Source of the DNA: Pseudolabrys sp. FHR47
GTDB lineage: Bacteria; Pseudomonadota; Alphaproteobacteria; Rhizobiales; Xanthobacteraceae
Assembly: GCF_005153485.1 (NCBI RefSeq)
Contig: NZ_CP039740.1
Location: forward strand, 1,863,001-1,927,000
DNA: 64,000 nucleotides
Direction of reading: 5' to 3'
The notes beneath the pieces were generated by a model. That model did no database searches and was not told the DNA's origin. It worked only from the letters and a program-made list of their open reading frames with translations. Shown here piece after piece: positions 1 to 7,970 of this stretch. The first letter of the stretch is position 1; every line of letters starts with the position of its first letter. The position numbers and the translations under genes are program-made.

Positions 1-785
1 AGGTGCAGCGCGCCGTCGCGGCATTCTGCTTCGATGATGTTCGCGGCGCCGACGAATTCGGCGACGAAGCGGCTCTCCGGCGCGAAGTAGATGTCGCGCG
101 GCGAGCCGATCTGGGCGATGTCGCCCTTGCGCATGACCACGATGCGGTCGCCAAGCTCCATGGCCTCGGCCTGGTCGTGCGTCACGTAGATCGTGGTGAT
201 TCCGAGCCGGCGCAGCAACTGATCGAGTTCGTCGCGCAGGCGGATGCGCAGCGCTGCATCGAGCGCCGTGAGCGGTTCGTCGAGCAACAGAACCTTGGGT
301 CGAGCCGCCACGGCCCGGGCAAGCGCGACGCGCTGGCGCTGGCCGCCGGAGAGCTGGTCGACGCGGCGATGTTCGAGACCTTCGATGCCGGTCAGTGCCA
401 CGAGTTCGGCGACCCGCCGAGCGCGCTCCGCGGCGCTGACACCGCGGAGTTTCAGGGCGTAGCCGATGTTCTCCGCAACATCCATGTTGGGGAACAGCGC
501 GTAGGACTGGAACACCATGCCGACCTGACGCTTCTCGATCGGCACCGGGGTGACGTCGGCGCCGTCGAACAGGATGCGGCCGCCGGCGTCGGGCTGTTCG
601 AGGCCTGCGATCATGCGCAGCATGGTCGTCTTGCCGCAGCCGGAGGGCCCGAGAAAAACGACCGTCTCGCCGCGGCTGATCTCGAGCGTGACCGGCAGCA
701 GCGCGCGGGCGCCGTTGGCAAAAGTCTTGCCGCAGTTTTCCACGCGCACGGTGACGCCGTGCGGTTCGTTTTCAGGGGCGGTCAT
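1..785 (-). CDS. ABC transporter ATP-binding protein (spermidine/Fe3+/phosphonate type), 3' end beyond window
   Basis: Energises the importer encoded upstream by hydrolysing ATP at the cytoplasmic face of the inner membrane. The translation starts MTAPENEPHGVTV and shows a Walker A (GPSGCGKT), Q-loop (VFQSYALFP), signature LSGGQRQRVALARA, Walker B (VLLLDEPLTALD) and switch histidine (YVTHDQAEAMEL), in the order and spacing of PotA/FbpC/PhnT-type ATPases. About 261 residues are visible; the C-terminal part (a TOBE domain in this family) lies past position 1. The ATG at 785 overlaps the end of the preceding permease gene by 14 nt, indicating translational coupling. Substrate cannot be read from the ATPase. 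Confidence 0.93.
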   Translation of the reverse strand, partial: MTAPENEPHGVTVRVENCGKTFANGARALLPVTLEISRGETVVFLGPSGCGKTTMLRMIAGLEQPDAGGRILFDGADVTPVPIEKRQVGMVFQSYALFPNMDVAENIGYALKLRGVSAAERARRVAELVALTGIEGLEHRRVDQLSGGQRQRVALARAVAARPKVLLLDEPLTALDAALRIRLRDELDQLLRRLGITTIYVTHDQAEAMELGDRIVVMRKGDIAQIGSPRDIYFAPESRFVAEFVGAANIIEAECRDGALH

Positions 786-1569
786 TGCGGGCTCCGGTGC
801 GGTCGGCCATGAGCTGGATGGCGACCAGCAGGGGAATGATCATGACGAAGAATACGAGGGTATAGGCTGACGCCACTTCAAGGCGCATCGAGGCGTATGA
901 ATCGGCAAGGCCCACCGGCAGCGTCTTGGTCAGCGGCGTATGCAGCATCCAGGTGAGGTTGAATTCGCCGAGAGACAACGTCACCACCATCAATGCGCCG
1001 GCGAGGATGCCGGGCCTCGCATTGGGTACGATGACGTCGCGGAAGCGCCGCCACGGCGAAGCGCCGAGCGAGGCCGCGCCTTCATCGAGCGTCTTGACGT
1101 CGATGGCCGAGAACACCGCCATCACCGAGCGCACCATGAAGGGCATGGTGAAGACCACATGGCCGACGAGGATGAAGCCCCAGGAGCGCCGGAAATCGGA
1201 AAAGCCGCCATAGGTAAGCAGCAAGGCCAGCGCGATGGCGAGGCCGGGAATGGCGAGCGGCAGGGTGATGATCTCCTCGACGATGCGCGCCAGCCGCCCG
1301 CCGCGGACATGCAGGGCATAGGCTGCTGGAACGCCGACAATCAGCGTCACCACGAGTGTCGCAAGCGCGACGACCAGCGAACGCGCGATGGTCTCGGCAT
1401 AGAGCGTCCAGACCTGCACCACCCATTGCAGCGTCAGGCCCGATCGGATGCCCTGAAAATAGTTCACGGTGACGCCGGCCAGCATCGACAGCAAAGCTGG
1501 CACGATGAGAAACGCCGCCACGAGGAGCGTGAAAGCGAGTTGCGCGGAGAAGGCGAGGCGGTTCGGCAT
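772..1569 (-). CDS. ABC transporter permease (second of two)
   Basis: Inner-membrane permease of 265 residues with about six hydrophobic segments and a binding-protein-dependent transport EAA-type loop (DEGAASLGASPWRRFRDVIVP), which contacts the ATPase. I placed the start at the ATG of MPNRLAFSAQ, 4 nt after the stop of the first permease, rather than at an in-frame start 26 codons upstream inside that gene. It resembles the PotC/PhnV-type permeases that pair with a PotB-like partner. Third gene of a four-gene operon. Family is clear; substrate is not. Confidence 0.9.
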   Translation of the reverse strand: MPNRLAFSAQLAFTLLVAAFLIVPALLSMLAGVTVNYFQGIRSGLTLQWVVQVWTLYAETIARSLVVALATLVVTLIVGVPAAYALHVRGGRLARIVEEIITLPLAIPGLAIALALLLTYGGFSDFRRSWGFILVGHVVFTMPFMVRSVMAVFSAIDVKTLDEGAASLGASPWRRFRDVIVPNARPGILAGALMVVTLSLGEFNLTWMLHTPLTKTLPVGLADSYASMRLEVASAYTLVFFVMIIPLLVAIQLMADRTGARNDRP

Positions 1570-1573
1570 AAGT

Positions 1574-2389
1574 TTAACCCGCCGCCGCGACGGAGCCGCC
1601 GGCCGCTTGCCGCGCCAGCGCCAGCGCCGCCCAGGCCACAAGGCCAAGGCCGACGGACAGCGCCGCCGACATGGCGATGTTCGCGGACAAGGTGAACTCG
1701 GTGTAGATCAGCATCGGCAGCACGTCGATATTCGTCGCGAGTGTGAACGCGGTGCCGAAGGCGCCCATGGCGGTGGCGAAGGCTATCGCGCCCGAAGCGA
1801 AGAAAGCGGGCTTGAGCGCCGGCAGGATGACATCGCGGTGCACAGCGAAGGGCGACGCGCCGAGCGTGCGTGCGGCTTCTTCCAGCGACGGATCGAGTTT
1901 GTCGATCGCCGCCATCACCGTGAGGATCACGCGCGGGATCGAGAAATAGAGATAGCCGAGGAACAGGCCGTAGATCGAATAGGCGAACACCAGCTTCTCG
2001 CCGATCAACGGCAGTGTCATCTGTCCGATCAGGCCCTGGCGGCCGGCCAGCAGAATGATCATGAAGCCGACGACGACTCCGGGAAAGGCGAGGGGAAAGG
2101 TCAGCATCGCGATCAGCAGCGAGCGCCCGGGGAATCGATGGCGCTGCAGGAACAGCCCGGCGATCGTGGCGATGATGAGTGAGGCGAAGGTTGTCGCGAC
2201 GGACAGTGCCACCGTGTTGATCAGCGTGGCGCGATAGCGCGGCTCGGTCAGGATCGCGGCATAGGCGCGCAGGCCCATATCGCCGCTGGCGCCGACAATC
2301 ATCAGGCGCAGCATCGGCAATAAGAAGAACGCGATGGTGACGACCGCCAGTGGCAGAATGCACAAGCGGATGAATGTATCGAGCCGCAT
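1574..2389 (-). CDS. ABC transporter permease (first of two)
   Basis: Inner-membrane permease of 271 residues starting MRLDTFIRLCILPL, with six predicted transmembrane stretches and an EAA-type loop (LEEAARTLGASPFAVHRDVI). It should form a heterodimer with the product of the next gene. The ATG at 2389 was preferred over an in-frame start 14 codons upstream because it begins directly with the first hydrophobic segment. The gap of about 50 nt to the binding-protein gene holds a hairpin that may set the relative dose of binding protein and membrane parts. Confidence 0.9.
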   Translation of the reverse strand: MRLDTFIRLCILPLAVVTIAFFLLPMLRLMIVGASGDMGLRAYAAILTEPRYRATLINTVALSVATTFASLIIATIAGLFLQRHRFPGRSLLIAMLTFPLAFPGVVVGFMIILLAGRQGLIGQMTLPLIGEKLVFAYSIYGLFLGYLYFSIPRVILTVMAAIDKLDPSLEEAARTLGASPFAVHRDVILPALKPAFFASGAIAFATAMGAFGTAFTLATNIDVLPMLIYTEFTLSANIAMSAALSVGLGLVAWAALALARQAAGGSVAAAG

Positions 2390-2400
2390 GATGAGAGAGT

Positions 2401-2432
2401 GGTGCCCCGGCCCATTGGCGGACCGGAGCACC
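2401..2432 (-). promoter_or_regulatory. Intra-operon hairpin between binding-protein and permease genes
   Basis: Arms of 10 nt at 2401-2410 and 2423-2432 pair with one mismatch around a 12-nt loop. There is no T-run, so it looks more like a 3' stabilising or attenuating hairpin than a terminator. Such hairpins often follow binding-protein genes, which are expressed above their permeases. The role is inferred. Confidence 0.45.
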
Positions 2433-2440
2433 GGGCAGCG

Positions 2441-3445
2441 TTACTTGACTTCCGCGAGATAGCGGTCGGTGAAGCCCTTCTGCACCGCTTCCATCTGCGC
2501 CCAGTCGACGCTCTTGGCGCGGGCGTAGTCGGCATCGGGCAGGAACTTGGCCTTCACCTCAGCCGGCAGTTCGATCTGCCGCGCTGGACGCAGATAGGCG
2601 CGGGTCCAGATCGCCTGGCCTTTATCCGACAGGAGATAGTCGAACACCTTCTTGGCCTTCTCCTTGTTCGGCGCGTTCTTCACGAGGCTGACGACATAGG
2701 GAAACACGACGGTGCCTTCGCAAGGGATGACGAACTCGAAGTTGCCCTTCTCGGTGTACTTGGCGCGATAGGCGTTGAAATCATAGTCGAACAGGATCGG
2801 GATTTCGCCCGACACCACGCGCGCGTAAGATGTCTGCTTCGGCACGATGGCATCGTTCTTGGCGAGCGCCTTGAAGAAGTTGATGGCCGGCGTGAAGTCC
2901 TTGTCCGAGCCGCCGAGGCTCGAATTGACGGCGACGACGCCGACATAGCCGACTGCCGCTGAGGTCGGGTCGAGGTAGCCGACCATGCCCTTGTATTCCG
3001 GCTTGGCGAGATCCTTCCAGCAGGCCGGCACCGGCTTGCCGCCGAGCGCATCCTTGTTGACGAACAGGCCAAGCGTGCCGGAATGGATCGCAGTCCATTC
3101 GCCGTCGGCATCCTTGATGCCGGCGGGGACTTCTCCCCAGCCTTTCGGCTTATAGGGCTCGACCACGCCCTGCGCCTTGGCCTTCATGCCGAAATTCACG
3201 CCATAGTAGGCGATGTCGGCGACCGGGTTGTTCTTCTCGGCCAGGAGCTGCGACAGCGTCTGGCCTGAATTCTTGTTGTCGAACGGGATATCGTAGCCGA
3301 GATCGGTCTTGATCGCCTTGAGCATGGAAGCCCAGTCGGCCCATTGCGGCGGGCAATTGTAGCAGATGACGTCGGCGGCCTGGGCCGGCTTGTGCGCGAC
3401 AAGCGCAAACAGCGACAGCGCGACCGCGCCGATGAGTTTTTTCAT
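2441..3445 (-). CDS. Periplasmic substrate-binding protein of ABC importer
   Basis: First gene of the operon; captures the ligand in the periplasm. The 334-residue product begins MKKLIGAVALSLFALVAH and has a typical Sec signal peptide with cleavage near KPAQA-AD. A GGAGA box lies about 7 nt before the chosen ATG at 3445; an in-frame start 28 codons upstream would bury the signal peptide. The body looks like an iron/putrescine/2-aminoethylphosphonate-type (family 1) binding protein. The mature N-terminus carries a CxxC pair (ICYNCPP), with two further cysteines (VPACWKD and VIPCEGT). The ligand is unassigned: putrescine, phosphonate and ferric iron are all compatible with this transporter class. 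Confidence 0.88.
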   Translation of the reverse strand: MKKLIGAVALSLFALVAHKPAQAADVICYNCPPQWADWASMLKAIKTDLGYDIPFDNKNSGQTLSQLLAEKNNPVADIAYYGVNFGMKAKAQGVVEPYKPKGWGEVPAGIKDADGEWTAIHSGTLGLFVNKDALGGKPVPACWKDLAKPEYKGMVGYLDPTSAAVGYVGVVAVNSSLGGSDKDFTPAINFFKALAKNDAIVPKQTSYARVVSGEIPILFDYDFNAYRAKYTEKGNFEFVIPCEGTVVFPYVVSLVKNAPNKEKAKKVFDYLLSDKGQAIWTRAYLRPARQIELPAEVKAKFLPDADYARAKSVDWAQMEAVQKGFTDRYLAEVK

Positions 3446-3683
3446 AGCGATTCTCCAAGACGGACTGCGCGGGTGGTTGAACCCGCGAACAGAAGGGCGA
3501 AGGGATGGGAAAATGCCCGCGGTCGTCATGGGATACCGATGTTGCAGTTGGATGACATTCGGTCACGGCAGGCGCGACTATCCACGGTCGGACATTGCTT
3601 ATTTTACGGCCGGTGGCGCCATCCCTCGGCGAGTTGCAGAATGGCTTGAAATCGCCGCGATTTCGGCCGAAAAGCGGACCGAT

Positions 3684-4736
3684 ATGACCGCTGCACCTCC
3701 ATCGGCCAATCGTCACGTGAAAGCCTGGCTTTCCCCGCATCATTGCGGGGTTTTGGTCGTGCTCGCGGCCATTGGGGCGGTGCTGGCCGGCCCCGCCGCG
3801 GCGCAGATGACCATGGCGCAGGCGGGCGGCTCCGGTTCGTTGTTCTCGGCAACACCTTCGCTAGGCGCCTTTTCGCCACCGCCGGCGCGCGGCGAGGGAT
3901 TTGGTGGGGGCGTGCTCGGCGCGCCGCCGCAGGCACCGGTCGCGATTCCGCAGACCACGGCCCCCATGGTGCCGGCCGGGCAGGTGGCCCTGTCGCTGGC
4001 GGCACGCTTCGGCACGCAGGCGGGCCCCATCACCGGCGGCCTGACCTGGCGAGTCTATGCCGCGAAGGCCGAGCAGGGCGGCAACTATCGCCTGATCCGT
4101 GAGGACAAGTCGGCGGCGCCGACCATGGTGCTGCCGGCAGGCAATTACATCATTCATGTCGGCTTCGGGCTCGCCAATGCCGTCAAGCCGGTGACCTTGC
4201 GCGGCGCCACCGTGAAGGAAGAATTCGAATTGCCGGCCGGCGGGCTGCGCATCGAAGGCCGGGTGGGCGATGCGCGCATTCCGTCAGCGCAGATTTCATT
4301 CGACGTGTTCAAAGGCAGCCAATTCGAGCCTGGCGACCGCCGGCCCATCGCCGAGCATGTCGCCAGCGGCGCCGTGGTCGTGGTGCCGGAAGGCACCTAT
4401 TACATCGTGTCCAATTACGGCGACGCCAATTCAGTGGTGCGCTCCGATATCCGCGTGCAGGCGGGCAAGCTCACGGACGTTATCGTCAATCACCGCGCCG
4501 CGATCATTACGCTGAAGCTGGTGAACGAAAAAGGCGGCGAAGCGTTGGCAAATACGGCGTGGTCGGTGCTGACCCCCGGCGGCGACGTCATCAAGGAATC
4601 GATCGGCGCGTTTCCGCGCGTGGTGCTGGCCGAAGGCGAGTATCGCGCGATCGCGCGCAATGACGGCACGGTCTTCGAGCGTGAATTCACTGTCGTTCCC
4701 GGCGTGGACGGCGATGTCGAGGTGCTGGCGCGATAG
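3684..4736 (+). CDS. Exported protein of unknown function with Ig/transthyretin-like repeats
   Basis: The 350-residue product starts MTAAPPSANRHVKAW and has an N-terminal hydrophobic segment ending near GPAAAQ, so it is probably periplasmic or anchored. After a Gly/Pro-rich linker (about residues 40-110) come three or four beta-rich repeats, each with a pattern like LPAGNYIIHVGFG or VPEGTYYIVSNYGD followed by a charged strand, resembling carboxypeptidase-regulatory or transthyretin-like folds. The ATG at 3684 was chosen over an earlier in-frame start that would lie in the upstream intergenic region. It ends 33 nt before otsB and could be co-transcribed with it. I do not recognise a named family. 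Confidence 0.75.
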   Translation: MTAAPPSANRHVKAWLSPHHCGVLVVLAAIGAVLAGPAAAQMTMAQAGGSGSLFSATPSLGAFSPPPARGEGFGGGVLGAPPQAPVAIPQTTAPMVPAGQVALSLAARFGTQAGPITGGLTWRVYAAKAEQGGNYRLIREDKSAAPTMVLPAGNYIIHVGFGLANAVKPVTLRGATVKEEFELPAGGLRIEGRVGDARIPSAQISFDVFKGSQFEPGDRRPIAEHVASGAVVVVPEGTYYIVSNYGDANSVVRSDIRVQAGKLTDVIVNHRAAIITLKLVNEKGGEALANTAWSVLTPGGDVIKESIGAFPRVVLAEGEYRAIARNDGTVFEREFTVVPGVDGDVEVLAR

Positions 4737-4769
4737 GCCTTGCGCCCAAAGCTGAAAAAGGGGACGGCG

Positions 4770-5558
4770 GTGAGCGAGACATCTCACGCGACACTGGAGG
4801 GCGAGGAGGCCAACGTGGCGGCCCTTCGGTCCTTTGCCGCCCTCGATCCGCGTCAGGTGGCGTTGCTGTTCGATGTCGACGGCACCTTGATCGATATCGG
4901 TCCCGCGCCCTTCGATGTCGATGTTCCCGATACACTGAAGCGTTCTCTCGACCGGCTATTCGACCTGACCGATGGCGCCGTGGCGCTGGTGAGCGGGCGC
5001 CCAATCGGCGACCTCGACAAACTGTTCGCACCACTGGCGCTGCCCGCGGTCGGCGGTCATGGCGCGGAGATGCGTCTGCGCGAAGGCGAGGCTGCGGCGC
5101 ATGTTTCCGACCTGCCGAAGGCATTGCGCGAACGTCTGATCGCCGCCGTCGATCCGGCAACCGGCGTCGAGTACGAAGACAAGGGCTATTCGGTGGCGCT
5201 GCATTATCGGCGGGCGCCGGAGCACGAGGCACGGCTTCATGCCCATGTTGCCGAGAGCCGCGCCGCCTTTCCCGGAGAAGAGACCGAGGTGCTGCCCGGC
5301 AAGATGATGATCGAGGTAAAGCGTCCGGGCATCGACAAGGGGGCCGGCATTCGGCGGTTGATGCGCCATAATCCTTTTGCGGGCCGTATGCCTGTTTTTA
5401 TCGGTGACGACGTGACGGATGAGGCGGCGTTTGCGGCGATGCCGGCCTTGGGAGGCCTGAGTTTTTCGGTCGGACGCAGTTTCGAGGGCCTCAGTGGTGT
5501 GTTTTCGAGCCCATCAGAGGTTCGCCGCGCGCTGAGCGAAATTGTGGCGACACATTGA
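4770..5558 (+). CDS. otsB: Trehalose-6-phosphate phosphatase
   Basis: Removes phosphate from trehalose 6-phosphate, the last step of OtsAB trehalose synthesis in the cytoplasm. HAD motif I is LLFDVDGT with catalytic Asp35 and Asp37; motif II is VSGRP; a later Lys lies in MIEVKRPGIDKGAG; motif III is IGDDVTDEAAF. The 262-residue length fits the family. I chose the GTG at 4770, preceded by an AAGGGGAC box, over an in-frame TTG ten codons upstream. It is followed by otsA after 116 nt on the same strand. Confidence 0.93.
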   Translation: MSETSHATLEGEEANVAALRSFAALDPRQVALLFDVDGTLIDIGPAPFDVDVPDTLKRSLDRLFDLTDGAVALVSGRPIGDLDKLFAPLALPAVGGHGAEMRLREGEAAAHVSDLPKALRERLIAAVDPATGVEYEDKGYSVALHYRRAPEHEARLHAHVAESRAAFPGEETEVLPGKMMIEVKRPGIDKGAGIRRLMRHNPFAGRMPVFIGDDVTDEAAFAAMPALGGLSFSVGRSFEGLSGVFSSPSEVRRALSEIVATH

Positions 5559-5674
5559 ACTTTCGCAGGGGGAAAGCGTTATCACTCAATCATTTGGCGT
5601 CTCCTGCGACATACATTTCGCATTTGTTTTTCTGAGCGGGCGGGGGCGTTGCTGAGCAGGGGAGAGTAAGAGCA

Positions 5675-7096
5675 TTGTCACGACTTGTGGTCGTTTCCAA
5701 TCGTGTGGGTATTCCCGACGGCAGCGCCCGGGCGGGCGGACTTGAAGTGTCAATCCGGCCTGCTTTGAAAAAGCGCGGCGGCATCTGGTTTGGCTGGAGC
5801 GGCAAGGTGGCCGAGGACCGGACCGGCGCGGCCAAGACCGTCGAGCATGACAAGGTCTCGTACATTACGATCGACCTGCTCAAGGACGACTATGAGGAGT
5901 TCTACAACGGTTTCGCCAACCGGGTGCTGTGGCCGATCCTGCACTATCGGCTCGATCTTGCCGAATTCACGCGCCGCGATCTCGGCGGCTATTTCCGCGT
6001 CAACCAGTACTTCGTCGAGAATCTCGAACGGGTGCTGCGGCCCGACGATGTCATCTGGGTGCACGATTATCACCTGATGCCGCTGGCGCAGATGCTGCGC
6101 GAGCGCGGCCACAAGAACCGCATCGGCTTTTTTCTGCACATCCCCTGTCCGCCGCCGGAAATCCTCACCGGATTGCCAAACCACGAGAGGCTGATCCCGG
6201 CGCTGTGCCACTACGATCTCGTCGGCTTCCAGACCGAGAACGACGCCAACAATTTTTCGCGCTATCTCGCCATCGAAGTCGGCCTCAAGCGCGCCGGTGA
6301 CGACGCCTTCCACTATGAGGATCGCATTGTGCAAACCGGCATTTTTCCGGTTGGCGTCGAAACGGAAGCCTTTGCGCGTCTGGCACGGCGCGCCGTGAAC
6401 AGCCAGTTCGTTCGCCATGTGATGACCAGCATGGCCGACCGCGCGCTGATCATCGGCGTCGACCGTCTGGATTACAGCAAGGGCATTCCGGAGCGCTTCA
6501 ATGCCTTCGAGCGGTTCCTCACCGAGTTCTCCGACTGGCGCGGGCTGGTGACCTATCTGCAAATCACGCCGCGCAGCCGTTCCGACATTCGTGAATATGC
6601 CGATATCGCCCGTCAGGTCGGTGAATTGGTCGGTCGCATCAACGGCACCTTCGGCGAGGCTTCGTGGACGCCGCTACGTTACGTCAACAAGGCGCACAGC
6701 CGCACGGCGCTGGCGGGGCTTTATCGCTTTGCTCGCGTCGGCTTGGTGACGCCGTTGCGCGACGGCATGAATCTGGTGGCCAAGGAATACATCGCGGCGC
6801 AGAATCCGGAAGATCCGGGCGTTCTTGTGCTGTCGCGCTTTGCCGGTGCGGCGCGCGAATGCGGCGCGGCGCTGCTGGTCAATCCTTATGATTCGGAAGG
6901 CGTTGCCATCGCCATCAACCGTGCGCTGGGCATGCCGCTCGAGGAGCGGCGCATGCGGCACGAGGCGAATTTCGCGGTGCTGGTCAAGAACGACCTGACG
7001 CATTGGGCGGAGCGGTTTCTCGGCCTGCTCGAGGGGCCGATGGCGGCTGAGGCTGAAGTTCGGCCGGCAGTCCGGCGGGTTGGCGGCGCGGGATAG
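5675..7096 (+). CDS. otsA: Alpha,alpha-trehalose-phosphate synthase (UDP-forming), GT20
   Basis: Joins a nucleotide-glucose to glucose 6-phosphate to give trehalose 6-phosphate. The 473-residue product has the GT20 landmarks in order: SNRVGIP near the N-terminus, [46 protein letters not shown], and the nucleotide-sugar site [15 protein letters not shown]. The start is a TTG at 5675 with a GGGGAG box about 9 nt upstream; no ATG gives a complete N-terminus. Works with OtsB immediately upstream. The window also encodes the glycogen-derived trehalose route (treY-treZ-glgX). Confidence 0.95.
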   Translation: MSRLVVVSNRVGIPDGSARAGGLEVSIRPALKKRGGIWFGWSGKVAEDRTGAAKTVEHDKVSYITIDLLKDDYEEFYNGFANRVLWPILHYRLDLAEFTRRDLGGYFRVNQYFVENLERVLRPDDVIWVHDYHLMPLAQMLRERGHKNRIGFFLHIPCPPPEILTGLPNHERLIPALCHYDLVGFQTENDANNFSRYLAIEVGLKRAGDDAFHYEDRIVQTGIFPVGVETEAFARLARRAVNSQFVRHVMTSMADRALIIGVDRLDYSKGIPERFNAFERFLTEFSDWRGLVTYLQITPRSRSDIREYADIARQVGELVGRINGTFGEASWTPLRYVNKAHSRTALAGLYRFARVGLVTPLRDGMNLVAKEYIAAQNPEDPGVLVLSRFAGAARECGAALLVNPYDSEGVAIAINRALGMPLEERRMRHEANFAVLVKNDLTHWAERFLGLLEGPMAAEAEVRPAVRRVGGAG

Positions 7097-7180
7097 GCAC
7101 CTCGAACCTTGATTCAGGTCATGGCCGGACGTTGCGTTTACGGGTAAGTTGTTTCTCTATTTTGCAAAGGCCCTCCCGCG

Positions 7181-7492
7181 ATGACCCGACTGCTTTTGGC
7201 ATTCCTCCCTCTATTCGCTGTTCTTGCCATCATCGATCTCGCGGTCGCGGCCGACGCCGCCATTGGCGAGGTGCTGGCCAGACGCTGGTGCGCGGCATGC
7301 CATATCGTCGCGGCGGATCAGCAAAGCGGCAACACCCAGGCCCCGCCATTTTCGGCCATCGCCCGAAAGCCGAATTTCGACGCGGCGCAACTCGCGTTGT
7401 TCCTGATGGTGCCGCACCCGGTGATGCCGAGCATGACATTGTCGCGCAGCGAGGCGGCCGATCTGGCGGCCTATATCGCCGCCCAGAAATGA
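7181..7492 (+). CDS. Small exported monoheme cytochrome c
   Basis: Probable periplasmic electron carrier. The 103-residue product has a signal-like hydrophobic N-terminus (MTRLLLAFLPLFAVLAII) and then one heme-binding site, WCAACH, near residue 47; a likely axial Met lies in HPVMPSMTLSRSE, followed by the C-terminal helix ADLAAYIAAQ typical of class I cytochromes c. A paralogue with the same plan follows 138 nt downstream. No oxidoreductase partner lies nearby, so the electron donor and acceptor are unknown. Confidence 0.85.
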   Translation: MTRLLLAFLPLFAVLAIIDLAVAADAAIGEVLARRWCAACHIVAADQQSGNTQAPPFSAIARKPNFDAAQLALFLMVPHPVMPSMTLSRSEAADLAAYIAAQK

Positions 7493-7629
7493 GCGCAGGT
7501 ATCTGAGGGTTCATTGTCGGTCTGTCCGCAGCGGCTCAGATCAGTATCAATTTACAACCATTGAGCCGGCCTCCTCGCTGAGAATGCAGTGTGAGTTTTC
7601 TGCATTCGATCCGGATCGGGAGGCAGACA

Positions 7630-7944
7630 ATGATCAAATCAGCAATTCTGATCGCGGCGATGGTCCTGGCCCTGTTCGACTCGGCGCAGGCCAACGACCC
7701 GGTGCGCGGTGGTGCCCTGGCGCAACAAACGTGCACTCGTTGTCATAACATCCGCGCCGGCCCGCGCCTGACCGGGCACCCCACCGTACCGACTTTTGCC
7801 GAACTCTCGCGGAGCACGAGTCTGAATGCCAGCCAGCTCGCAGTCTACCTGGCCTTCGGTCACACCCCGATGGGCAATCGATTTGTGCCGATCGGCGAGG
7901 CCAGCGATCTTGCCGCCTACATCGTTTCACTGCAACGCCGCTGA
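7630..7944 (+). CDS. Small exported monoheme cytochrome c (second copy)
   Basis: The 104-residue product has a signal peptide (MIKSAILIAAMVLALFDSAQA), a CTRCH heme motif near residue 38, a candidate axial Met in HTPMGNRF and a terminal SDLAAYIVSL helix. The ATG at 7630 has a strong GGGAGG box 5 nt upstream, so the in-frame GTG at 7591 is rejected. It shares architecture with the preceding cytochrome gene but has clearly diverged, which suggests an old duplication. Confidence 0.86.
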   Translation: MIKSAILIAAMVLALFDSAQANDPVRGGALAQQTCTRCHNIRAGPRLTGHPTVPTFAELSRSTSLNASQLAVYLAFGHTPMGNRFVPIGEASDLAAYIVSLQRR

Positions 7945-7970
7945 CGCGGCGTCGCAGTGCGCTGGGCCGG

